A stretch of DNA of 64,000 nucleotides from Azonexus sp. (lineage in GTDB: Bacteria; Pseudomonadota; Gammaproteobacteria; Burkholderiales; Rhodocyclaceae), in contig JAUYSK010000016.1 in NCBI GenBank assembly GCA_030696345.1, positions 434,001 to 498,000 of the forward strand, in the 5' to 3' direction. The notes below the pieces were generated by a model, which saw only the letters and a program-made list of their open reading frames with translations, did not search any database and was not told the DNA's origin. A program made the position numbers and the translations under genes. Each line of letters begins with the position of its first letter. The first letter of the stretch is position 1. This document shows, piece after piece, positions 35,668 to 42,463 of this stretch.

Positions 35668-36812
35668 TGCACTTCCATTTGGGTAGGTGTATCACCGAAG
35701 CCTTTTGCCCCGCCGACATTCTTCAATTTCCGGCCACCGTCGAAAGCTGCAATGCTGGCGCCCTCGGCGTTGAAGGCGAATACCCTCGGCGCGTCACCCT
35801 GGCTTACAGCAAGACCGATCGCATGCGGCGTCTTGACGCGGGCCACGCGAGCCTTGGCCTTCAGGTCGTACACCCAGATTTCGTGAGCCGGATTTTTGTG
35901 ACTGCCCTCAACGGCCTTCGGATGAAGACCGACGTAGAGCGTGCCGCTATCCTTGTGCAAGGCAACCGGCTGAGAGCCGCCCGGCCGCCAGTTCTGCTTG
36001 GCCTCCGACGGCAGGGCGAGCGGCCAAGCCTTTTCGGGCACGGCGGTGTCACCGGCAACATTGATGCTTACCACGTTGCCCTTGTAGGTAACGAAGTGGT
36101 ACGTGTCACCATCCTGGGCCGCCGGCGAGAACAAGGCATCCTCGTCCGGATCGAAGAACTTGGCGGTTTTTTTCTTGCCGACAGGATTGCCCTGATCGTC
36201 CAGGGAAACAGTCAACATGGTGCCATCGCCGCACAGGGTGGAAAAACGGTTGGTGGTCTGGGCGGGATAAACGATAAAGCAACCGGGTGTCTGAATTTCC
36301 GAAACCATCTTGCCGCTCTGCCGGTCGACAATACCCACTGAAGTGGCTGGCGTTGCGTTCTGGACAATGATGAAGCGACCATCACCGCTGGTGCGCAAGG
36401 TGCCGATATAGGGCAGAGCCTGGGCATGGCGTGCCGGATATGGCAACTCCGCCTTCAGGGCCAGCGTCTTGGCGTCATAGACGAGAATTTCCTCGCTGCG
36501 CACGCCACGGTTGAGCTTGGTGTAATAGGTGGTCATTACGTAGAGTTCGGAGCGATCCGGCGACAGCGTGGTCTGGGCGAAAGCGCCGGTCGATACCATG
36601 CCCTCAACCTTGAAGTTGCGCCCGTCGATTACCGTCAGCTTGCCGTCGGAAATATGAGGCAAGGCCACATCGGTGAAGTACAGGCGGTAGGGATGGGCAG
36701 CGGGCAGGCTGGACACCCCTATGGTGTCCACCGGCAATTCGGCAAACACCGGCAAGGCTGCTCCGGCGAGCCCGGCCAACATTGAAAACAGAACAACTTT
36801 CTTGAGTATCAC
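35664..36812 (-). CDS. aauB: Aralkylamine dehydrogenase heavy subunit
   Basis: A 382-residue precursor with a signal peptide (VVLFSMLAGLAGAALPVFA) and a seven-bladed propeller typical of TTQ amine dehydrogenase heavy subunits. Blocks include RLYFTDVALPHISDGKLTVIDG, VMTTYYTKLNRGVRSEEILVYD and LYVGLHPKAVEGSHKNPAHEIWVYD. The last of these is strongly conserved in the family. Translation begins at GTG 36812 behind GGGAGGTCGCTG. It is the first gene of the twelve-gene cluster and lies divergent from the AraC-type regulators. Confidence 0.93.
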   Translation of the reverse strand: MILKKVVLFSMLAGLAGAALPVFAELPVDTIGVSSLPAAHPYRLYFTDVALPHISDGKLTVIDGRNFKVEGMVSTGAFAQTTLSPDRSELYVMTTYYTKLNRGVRSEEILVYDAKTLALKAELPYPARHAQALPYIGTLRTSGDGRFIIVQNATPATSVGIVDRQSGKMVSEIQTPGCFIVYPAQTTNRFSTLCGDGTMLTVSLDDQGNPVGKKKTAKFFDPDEDALFSPAAQDGDTYHFVTYKGNVVSINVAGDTAVPEKAWPLALPSEAKQNWRPGGSQPVALHKDSGTLYVGLHPKAVEGSHKNPAHEIWVYDLKAKARVARVKTPHAIGLAVSQGDAPRVFAFNAEGASIAAFDGGRKLKNVGGAKGFGDTPTQMEVQ

Positions 36813-36862
36813 CAGCGACCTCCCTTTTCTCGTGCCTGGATCAATACCGGGTATGAATGAGT

Positions 36863-36895
36863 CCCCCGGTGCATGGGACCCATTGTTGTCGGGGG
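36863..36895. promoter_or_regulatory. Nested dyad in the aauB leader
   Basis: Outer arms CCCCCG and CGGGGG enclose an inner dyad ATGGGACCCAT (36873-36883). It lies 51-83 bases upstream of the aauB GTG, between the gene and the two 15-base direct repeats. It may be an operator or a leader-RNA hairpin. Confidence 0.5.
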
Positions 36896-36909
36896 AGGGA
36901 GAAACCCGT

Positions 36910-36966
36910 TATCCGAAATCGGAACCGAAAAGACCGGTTACGGGAGATCAATATCCGAAATCGGAA
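36910..36966. promoter_or_regulatory. Two identical 15-base sites, candidate AraC-type operators
   Basis: TATCCGAAATCGGAA occurs at 36910-36924 and 36952-36966. The copies start 42 bp apart, four helical turns, so they face the same side of the DNA. Each contains an internal dyad TCCGA-AA-TCGGA. They sit between aauB and the first AraC-type gene and are the best candidates for regulator binding. Confidence 0.65.
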
Positions 36967-37157
36967 AAATCGATCACTTGACTAACAAAAAGTTGACCTT
37001 TCTCAATGCCTGCTCAGGAAACACAACCTCTGGGCACAACTTGTGCAGTGCACAACATTGTCTCGGGCGAGATTTCCGCCGCCGAGGCAAACGCGCCCTG
37101 CCGGCTTTTTCCGGGCAACTCGGCCAAGCCCATGATTTTCCAGAAAGAAGGACCGCC

Positions 37158-38234
37158 ATGTACTCTTCTCTCCATTCCGGACAGCAGCCCTGTATCAGGC
37201 GAGAGCGAGCCCCGAAACCCAATTCATGCACCATCGACAAACGAGGCCCGCAGCAAGCGCACCCGGCTGGTGCAACAGCTGCCCCCTTCAGCTTCGAACA
37301 CAAGAGCACCCGCGATTCGGACCAGCATGCCGAATCGCTGGCGCAGTGGGATCAGACCTACGACCAGTTGTCGCCCGGGCCGTTTGCTGGAGAGGTCGTC
37401 GAACTGTGGTTCAAGGGCATCCAGATCTTTCGCGAAACGACCAACCGCTCGGTCTTCCAGAATGGTGCCCCGTGGCAGAACTGTCACATCATTGGTATTC
37501 CGGTGGCGATGAGCGGCCCCGGACTGTTCTGCAGGCAGCAGGTCAATATGGACAGCGTGTTCACTTTCCAGAGCGAACAGGGATTCTCTCTGACCACACC
37601 GGAAGAGTTCGACGTTATCGGCATTGCTATTCCCGACACTACCCTGGCCGAGCTAGAGAGCGAGGGCTGCAACATCCGTCAGCTGATTCCCGACCGGCCA
37701 TCCTTACTGGTGCCCAACAAGAATAAGCTCGACGAACTGCGAGCCTGCCTGACCTCGGTCCTCGACCCGCAGCACTTCCAGCAGGAACTACTGTGCTATC
37801 CGCAGGTGCAGCGCAGCATGCATTCCGCAATCATCGGCCACATTCTCGAAACCCTGGAACAAGCTCATCCGGCGCCAATGCCTGCCCTCTCCTTCAAGGC
37901 CCGCAGCCATCTGGTCAATGCAGCGATCGACTATGCTCAGTCCCGGCCCAGCGATCCGCCCACGGTCCAGGAACTGTGCAGCAAACTCAATATCAGCAGT
38001 CGGCTGCTCAACTATTACTTCCAGGAAATACTCGGCAGCAGTCCGCACCATTATCTGTGCAAGCTGCGCCTCAACGGCGTCCGTCGGGAACTGCGGGCCG
38101 CCGCCCCCCAGGCTGCAATCCGCGATATCGCGGCACAGTGGGGTTTCAGCCACCAGCCTCGCTTCGCGGCCGAATATCGCGCCCTGTTTGGCGAACTGCC
38201 ATCGGCCACCGTGAAGCAGAGACAGGCACACTGA
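37158..38234 (+). CDS. AraC-family regulator (EutR-like), first of two paralogues
   Basis: About 358 residues. An N-terminal effector domain (QWDQTYDQLSPGPFAGEVVELWFKG, FRETTNRSV) is followed by a C-terminal double HTH (VQELCSKLNISSRLLNYYFQEILG; IRDIAAQWGFSHQPRFAAEYRALFGELPS). The N-terminal pattern is that of EutR-like regulators. The frame is open to 36873, but the ATG at 37158 follows AGAAGGACCGCC and gives family length; the upstream 200 bases contain the putative operators. It probably activates the divergent amine-dehydrogenase genes. Confidence 0.88.
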   Translation: MYSSLHSGQQPCIRRERAPKPNSCTIDKRGPQQAHPAGATAAPFSFEHKSTRDSDQHAESLAQWDQTYDQLSPGPFAGEVVELWFKGIQIFRETTNRSVFQNGAPWQNCHIIGIPVAMSGPGLFCRQQVNMDSVFTFQSEQGFSLTTPEEFDVIGIAIPDTTLAELESEGCNIRQLIPDRPSLLVPNKNKLDELRACLTSVLDPQHFQQELLCYPQVQRSMHSAIIGHILETLEQAHPAPMPALSFKARSHLVNAAIDYAQSRPSDPPTVQELCSKLNISSRLLNYYFQEILGSSPHHYLCKLRLNGVRRELRAAAPQAAIRDIAAQWGFSHQPRFAAEYRALFGELPSATVKQRQAH

Positions 38235-38378
38235 TTGAGGGCTGGCAAGCAAGCCGACGATGTTACGAATAATGGAATTGATGCCGTTTAGTGAAATTTC
38301 GACTAGACTGTCAAGCTATCGTCAGCTTAGCGACGTAATCTTGATTGACCATCCTTTCCCAGAGATTCCTCATCTGAC

Positions 38379-39359
38379 ATGCCCCAGCTTCAGGCCGCCT
38401 CCAGCTACTCCTACCAACGTCACCGGACGTCGGATTCGGATCAACACGCCGAAGCCTTGGGTAAGTGGGATCAAGTTTACGATCAGCTATCTCCCGGTTC
38501 ATTCGAGGGAAACGTTGTAGATATCTGGTTCGAGGGATTGCAGCTTTTCCGTGAAACAACCAACCGCTCGGTTTCACAGGCTGGCAACACATGGAAAGGC
38601 AGTTACGTTGTCGGCATTCCGGTCAACATGAAAGGCACCGGCCTGTTCGCGAAGCAGGTCCTGACGCGAGACTCGATCCTGACTTTCCACAGCGACAAGG
38701 ATTTCACCTTGACGACACCGGAAAAATTCGATGTCGTCGCCCTCGCCATACCGGAAAAAACCCTGATTGAGGCAATGGGGCCACGTTCGAACGAAGAACT
38801 GGCCAAACTGTTTCCCGCCTCGCCATCCGTTATGGTGACGCCACCGGGGCAACTGGATGAGTTGAGAAACTGCCTGCTCTCCATTTTTGACCCCAGCAAC
38901 TTCGAGCCCGGTTTGCTCGCTTATCCTCAGGTGCAAAAAGCCATGAGCTCGGCCATCATCGGACATCTGGCCGAAGTTCTCGGCACCGCCTCCGAAGCCC
39001 CGGTGCCGTCCCGCTCATTCAAGGGGCGTTACCAGATCGTTAAGGATGCCACGGATTTCGCCTTGGCCCACACCAACGAGCCGATTACTGTCAGCGACCT
39101 GTGCACCAGACTCAAGATCAGCCGGCGAATGCTCAACTACTGTTTCCTTGGGGTGCTTAACACCAACCCGGTGCAGTACCTCCGCACCCTTCGCCTGAAC
39201 GGGGTGCGTCGTGAGTTGCGCGAAACCCCAGGCACCCCTCAGGCAATCCGCGACATTGCCTGCAAATGGGGCTTCTGGCACCTGTCGCGCTTTGCCGCCG
39301 AGTATCGCGCCCTGTTCGGTGAATTGCCTTCGGAAACGCAACGCAGCCCGCGGCGTTGA
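38379..39359 (+). CDS. AraC-family regulator (EutR-like), second of two paralogues
   Basis: A 326-residue paralogue of the gene just upstream; both share DSDQHAE, YDQLSPG, FRETTNRSV, LRLNGVRREL and FAAEYRALFGELPS. The double HTH runs from about 240 (VSDLCTRLKISRRMLNYCF) to the C-terminus. The 144-base gap to the first copy leaves room for its own promoter. Two closely related activators beside one catabolic cluster could respond to different amines or act at different sites. Confidence 0.88.
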   Translation: MPQLQAASSYSYQRHRTSDSDQHAEALGKWDQVYDQLSPGSFEGNVVDIWFEGLQLFRETTNRSVSQAGNTWKGSYVVGIPVNMKGTGLFAKQVLTRDSILTFHSDKDFTLTTPEKFDVVALAIPEKTLIEAMGPRSNEELAKLFPASPSVMVTPPGQLDELRNCLLSIFDPSNFEPGLLAYPQVQKAMSSAIIGHLAEVLGTASEAPVPSRSFKGRYQIVKDATDFALAHTNEPITVSDLCTRLKISRRMLNYCFLGVLNTNPVQYLRTLRLNGVRRELRETPGTPQAIRDIACKWGFWHLSRFAAEYRALFGELPSETQRSPRR

Positions 39360-39497
39360 AGAGCCTTCGATGACAGACTGCGGCTTCGTTTTTCAAATTC
39401 GTCCCTCAATCAATCGGGATAACGATATCGGCTATTGGAGCCGTCACGCCATCGGGAATTCTTGGATTAGCATCTGTCACGTCTGAAGTACGACCAC

Positions 39498-39671
39498 CCT
39501 GACTGCGCAGTCAGGCTTGAATCCCATCGCTCAAGGAATTCAGGCTCAATGACCGCTCCCAAGTTGAGTACGGTACGTACTGACCGCTATGAAAAGAAAA
39601 GCGCAGTGGCTACTCTTGGCCGAAGGACTAAACCGCTCGAGCGGTAGCAGGCTGCGCGAGCGGTTTAGTCC
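39498..39671. repeat. Cluster of palindromes in a gene-free stretch (39360-39850)
   Basis: No gene is visible between 39360 and about 39850. Instead there are an 18-bp perfect palindrome (39498-39515, half CCTGACTGC), a hairpin AGTACG-GTA-CGTACT (39567-39581), and a large inverted repeat with 15-base arms. The large repeat's arms are 39625-39639 and 39657-39671 (left arm GGACTAAACCGCTCG). The octamer TGACCGCT occurs at 39550, 39581 and 39723. It may be the remains of a small mobile element or a structured control region. Confidence 0.6.
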
Positions 39672-39848
39672 CCCGCTACATTGCCGCCGGTAAAGCAGAA
39701 GGTTTCGCCAACCCGGGGTCGATGACCGCTTCAGAGCAACGATCGAAATGAACGTCAGCTATGGAGCGACACATTCCACCGACCGGTCATGGCCGTTTGC
39801 CGTCCGATACCATGAGTTGATCAGCAAGACGGTTCTCGTTGGGCTGGC

Positions 39849-40079
39849 GCGATATTTCGCACAGCCCCTCAGCGTTCCTTTCAGTACGGGGCGCTGATCG
39901 GCAGCGCCGGGGATGGCCGGATTGCCTCGGCTACCCGAGCCGACTATGCCGCCGTCGCTCAGGGCGCGTTGTTCGATGACAGCCATCAATTGCGCCAACT
40001 GCTCGGCCGCCCGAACACGCCGATTGCGGTGCAGATCGAGCCGGTGCTTGACGCACTGCACAATATGCCGGCAAAATGA
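39849..40079 (+). pseudogene. C-terminal remnant of an NAD(P)-binding (NmrA/QorB-like) protein
   Basis: One frame ending at TGA 40077-40079 reads GALIGSAGDGRIASATRADY followed by ALFDDSHQLRQLLGRPNTPI. These two blocks are typical of the C-terminal half of QorB/NmrA-like NAD(P)H-dependent proteins but are separated there by about 50-100 residues, so an internal deletion is likely. There is no start codon or nucleotide-binding N-terminus. It is a non-functional remnant. Confidence 0.55.
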
Positions 40080-40083
40080 ATCC

Positions 40084-40182
40084 ATGAATTCTTCGATTTC
40101 CCTGTTCGCCCTGAAAACCCCGTGCCGCCGCATCCTGCGTGCGTGGCGCGTTGTCGTTTGTCCGGGGCCCGGGGTGAGATAG
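40084..40182 (+). CDS. Possible 32-residue leader peptide
   Basis: MNSSISLFALKTPCRRILRA and a short Val/Pro/Gly tail. It begins four bases after the remnant above and ends 30 bases before a strong intrinsic terminator that precedes the EamA gene. Short ORF plus terminator is the layout of attenuation, but no run of one amino acid is obvious, so the role is open. Confidence 0.3.
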   Translation: MNSSISLFALKTPCRRILRAWRVVVCPGPGVR

Positions 40183-40211
40183 TCGAAGTTTTCTGACCCG
40201 ATTTCAGCACA

Positions 40212-40236
40212 GGCCGCGGATTTGAAACCCGCGGCC
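40212..40236 (+). terminator. Strong intrinsic terminator
   Basis: Perfect eight-base arms GGCCGCGG and CCGCGGCC with a nine-base loop, followed by TTTTTGTTTTC. It lies 160 bases upstream of the EamA gene, so it either ends an upstream transcript or attenuates this one. Confidence 0.85.
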
Positions 40237-40280
40237 TTTTTGTTTTCTCTTTGTTTTTCCCCTCACCGAAAGGAATTGCC

Positions 40281-40382
40281 ATGACTCGTATTGCCGACTG
40301 GACCCTGCTGGCCAAAGTTTGTCCCAACGCCGAGCGCCTCGCCCATGCCGCCATGCATCCGCCCTCGCCCCAACCGCACTAA
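40281..40382 (+). CDS. 33-residue ORF just upstream of the EamA transporter
   Basis: MTRIADWTLLAKVCPNAERL followed by a His/Pro-rich end. AGGAATTGCC precedes the ATG as a reasonable ribosome site, and the stop is 13 bases before the GTG of the transporter. It may be a coupling peptide. No homology recognised. Confidence 0.35.
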   Translation: MTRIADWTLLAKVCPNAERLAHAAMHPPSPQPH

Positions 40383-40395
40383 ACCGGAGAAAGCT

Positions 40396-41295
40396 GTGCC
40401 CATACCGTTCGCCTATCTCGGCATCATCCTGATCTGGTCCACCACGCCACTGGCTATCCAGTGGAGCACCGAAGGCACCAGTTTTGCCCTTGCCGTCTTC
40501 GCTCGCATGTTGATCGGCGCCGTTGTCGCCGCTGCCCTCATCATTGTCTGGCGCATCCGTTTTCCGCTGCACGACCGGGCCCGTCGCGCCTATGTGGTCG
40601 GCGGCCTTGGCCTTTTTTTCGCCATGGCGCTCACCTACTGGGCGGCCCGCTACATTCATTCCGGCTTGATTTCGGTGCTCTTCGGCGTGTCGCCGCTGGC
40701 CGCCGGCATCCTCGCCGCGCTCTTTCTGGGTGAGCGCTCACTGACGCCCCTCAGGCTGATCGGCATGCTGCTCGGCGCATTGGGTCTGGCGACGATTTTC
40801 ATCCACGGCGACACGCTCGGCCATGAAAATGCGCTGCTCGGTCTGGTCGCGTTGCTCGTCGCCGTCTTCATTTACTCCGGTTGCCTCGTCTGGCTCAAGC
40901 ACATCGGCGACGACAGTCCGCCGCTGGCCACCACCGTCGGTACGCTGAGCGTCGCGCTGCCCTTCTTTGGCCTGGTCTGGTATCTGACCGACGGCCGCGT
41001 GCCCGACATGGTCCCGCTGCGCGCCGGGGCGGCCATCGTGTACCTCGGCGTCTTCGGCTCGGTGATCGGCTTCGCGCTCTATTACTACGTGATCAAACAT
41101 CTCGAAACCTCCAAGGTCGCGCTCATAACGCTGATCACCCCGGTTATCGCGCTGCTGCTCGGCCACTGGCTCAACGGCGAGAGCATCGGCCTGCGCCTGT
41201 GGTTCGGCACCGGCCTGATCCTGCTCGGGCTCAGCGTGCATGAATGGACGATGTTGGCTGGCCTGCTGCGGCCGCGTGGGCGTCAGGCCGGCTGA
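40396..41295 (+). CDS. EamA/DMT-family membrane transporter
   Basis: About 299 residues with ten hydrophobic helices in two EamA repeats (FAYLGIILIWSTTPLAIQWS at the start; YLGVFGSVIGFALYYYVIKHLE and LLGHWLNGESIGL in the second). The open frame begins further upstream, but the GTG at 40396 behind GGAGAAAGCT matches where the first helix begins. Substrate unknown; amino-acid or metabolite export is typical. Confidence 0.88.
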   Translation: MPIPFAYLGIILIWSTTPLAIQWSTEGTSFALAVFARMLIGAVVAAALIIVWRIRFPLHDRARRAYVVGGLGLFFAMALTYWAARYIHSGLISVLFGVSPLAAGILAALFLGERSLTPLRLIGMLLGALGLATIFIHGDTLGHENALLGLVALLVAVFIYSGCLVWLKHIGDDSPPLATTVGTLSVALPFFGLVWYLTDGRVPDMVPLRAGAAIVYLGVFGSVIGFALYYYVIKHLETSKVALITLITPVIALLLGHWLNGESIGLRLWFGTGLILLGLSVHEWTMLAGLLRPRGRQAG

Positions 41296-41453
41296 GCACA
41301 ATCCTGCGGTCAACCGGGAAAAATGGCCAAAAATGAAATCGCCTGGCGCGACGAAAATTGGCCGACTTATCGAAACTGCCGAAAAAAACCGGGCGACTCA
41401 GGCGAATCGTCCGGCAAAGGAGGCGGGAGAACGAATCTCCCGTACTTCAGGGG

Positions 41454-41852
41454 CTAGATGGCCGACAACGTCGGGCCGTATTTGCGATCCACGTTCGGGA
41501 TGTGCTGTTTGAGCCAGTCACGCAGGAAGGTGGTGGTTTCCGTGGTGATTTCCGTGGTGCCGGCATGGAACTGCTGCTGCAGGTTGATGCAGGTTTTCAC
41601 CAGCTTTTCATGCTCCATGAGATGCTGATCCAGAGCCGGATAGCTGGCTTTGCGCATATTCTTTTCCTCGGCCGAAAAATGCTCGGCGACAAAAGCGATC
41701 AAGCCATCCAGCGCACGGCCGATGGATCCCCGTTCGCCCGCAGCAACCGAGGCATGCAGCCCGTTGAGCAGACCGAACAGATGCTTGTGTTCGTCGTCAT
41801 GCTGCGAGACACCGGTGCCGTATTCCTCTGAAGTCCATTTGATCAATGACAT
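41454..41852 (-). CDS. Bacteriohemerythrin
   Basis: A 132-residue single-domain oxygen-binding di-iron protein. All seven expected ligands are visible: His22 (HDDEHKHLF), His58 and Glu62 (EHFSAEEKNM), His77 and His81 (HLMEHEKLV), His117 and Asp122 (QHIPNVD). It probably supplies or senses oxygen in low-oxygen conditions. The ATG at 41852 has AGAAGGA at good spacing; an ATG at 41861 is too close to that site. An AT-rich stretch with AATAGC/GCTATT arms lies about 130 bases upstream. Confidence 0.95.
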   Translation of the reverse strand: MSLIKWTSEEYGTGVSQHDDEHKHLFGLLNGLHASVAAGERGSIGRALDGLIAFVAEHFSAEEKNMRKASYPALDQHLMEHEKLVKTCINLQQQFHAGTTEITTETTTFLRDWLKQHIPNVDRKYGPTLSAI

Positions 41853-42152
41853 GGTTTTCATTCCTTCTGTTAAACGGGTTGACGAAAAAGCCCGTGCGGC
41901 GCGCTCCATGCGAATACCCGTGGAAGGGCAGAAGCAGCAGCGGCACGTCAGCCGGAGTGAAGCCTAATGAATTCCTTTTGCATAAGCAATAGCTTTATGG
42001 CATATGCTATTAGGAATATATAATTAAAATTTCCGTGTTTTTTCAGGTGCTTGAGTGACATCGGAAAGTAGCATTGTCGGGTGGTGGCGACAGGTTTTTT
42101 AACTCTGGGCGGGCGATTCCATGGTCAACCGGAAAAAAGGCCCGAAAATGAA
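41853..42152. other. Upstream region of the hemerythrin gene, AT-rich, no gene
   Basis: About 300 bases without a supported gene. The stretch around 41970-42040 is strikingly AT-rich for this genome (for example GGAATATATAATTAAAATTT) and contains AATAGC/GCTATT arms and the palindrome GCATATGC. It probably contains the hemerythrin promoter. Confidence 0.45.
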
Positions 42153-42176
42153 AATGGCGCAGGGGGCTGCGCCATT
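42153..42176 (-). terminator. Hairpin of the ATGGCGCAG family
   Basis: AATGGCGCAG and CTGCGCCATT arms around a G loop; on the minus strand it is followed by TTCATTTTCGGGCCTTTTTT. It lies 19 bases after the stop of the short ORF at 42195-42410. Confidence 0.65.
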
Positions 42177-42194
42177 GCATCGAGTTGATCAAAA

Positions 42195-42410
42195 TTAAAT
42201 CGAAGCCGCCGCTTCATCGCCCCACTCGCGGGTATCGTGCGTTCCGGTGTATTCAGCTCTGGCAAGTTCCCTGGCGGTGGAATCGAGCACCGAAATTGTG
42301 AATCTATAGGTGACCGAGGTGTTCCGGTAAGACTCGGCCCAAGGGTCGGGCTCGGCGCTTGGTCGGGCTGCCGGGCGGATGATTGCTGCGGTCGACCGGC
42401 CAAAACACAA
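42195..42410 (-). pseudogene. Possible C-terminal gene fragment
   Basis: A 71-residue frame whose second half (YRNTSVTYRFTISVLDSTAR ... THDTREWGDEAA) looks like real protein, with alternating hydrophobic residues, and which is followed by a good terminator. The N-terminal part is low quality and begins inside the repeat at 42386-42421. I do not recognise the family. It may be the tail of a truncated gene. Confidence 0.3.
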
Positions 42411-42414
42411 GAAA

Positions 42415-42438
42415 ATGGCGCAGAAAAATCTGCGCCAT
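42415..42438 (-). terminator. Intrinsic terminator of the HerA-like gene
   Basis: ATGGCGCAGA and TCTGCGCCAT arms around AAAA, 26 bases after the stop; on the minus strand followed by TTTCTTGTGTTTT. Confidence 0.75.
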
Positions 42439-42463
42439 GAACGGGGAGTAGCCTCGCCCCGGT

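Larger units (their letters stand above)
41306..42421. repeat. Three copies of a short 3'-flank repeat
   Basis: Copies at about 41306-41350, 42120-42160 and 42386-42421. On the plus strand each reads close to GGTCAACCGG followed by an A-rich stretch with GGCC and AAAATG. Each copy lies downstream of a minus-strand gene or ORF (hemerythrin, the 42.2-kb ORF, the HerA-like gene). The last two run directly into related hairpins built on ATGGCGCAG/CTGCGCCAT. The positions given span all copies and the sequence between them. Confidence 0.6.

Noticed and set aside
33951..36812. Calling the cluster methylamine dehydrogenase (mau)
   Set aside because: The light subunit ends with HNDINWCMAN and the DGFLCSCCGG form typical of aralkylamine dehydrogenase; mauF, mauG, mauC, mauM and mauN are not present.
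42125..42403. 92-codon frame overlapping the 42.2-kb ORF
   Set aside because: Composition is like non-coding sequence and it runs through a hairpin; the neighbouring frame (42195-42410) has the more protein-like pattern.
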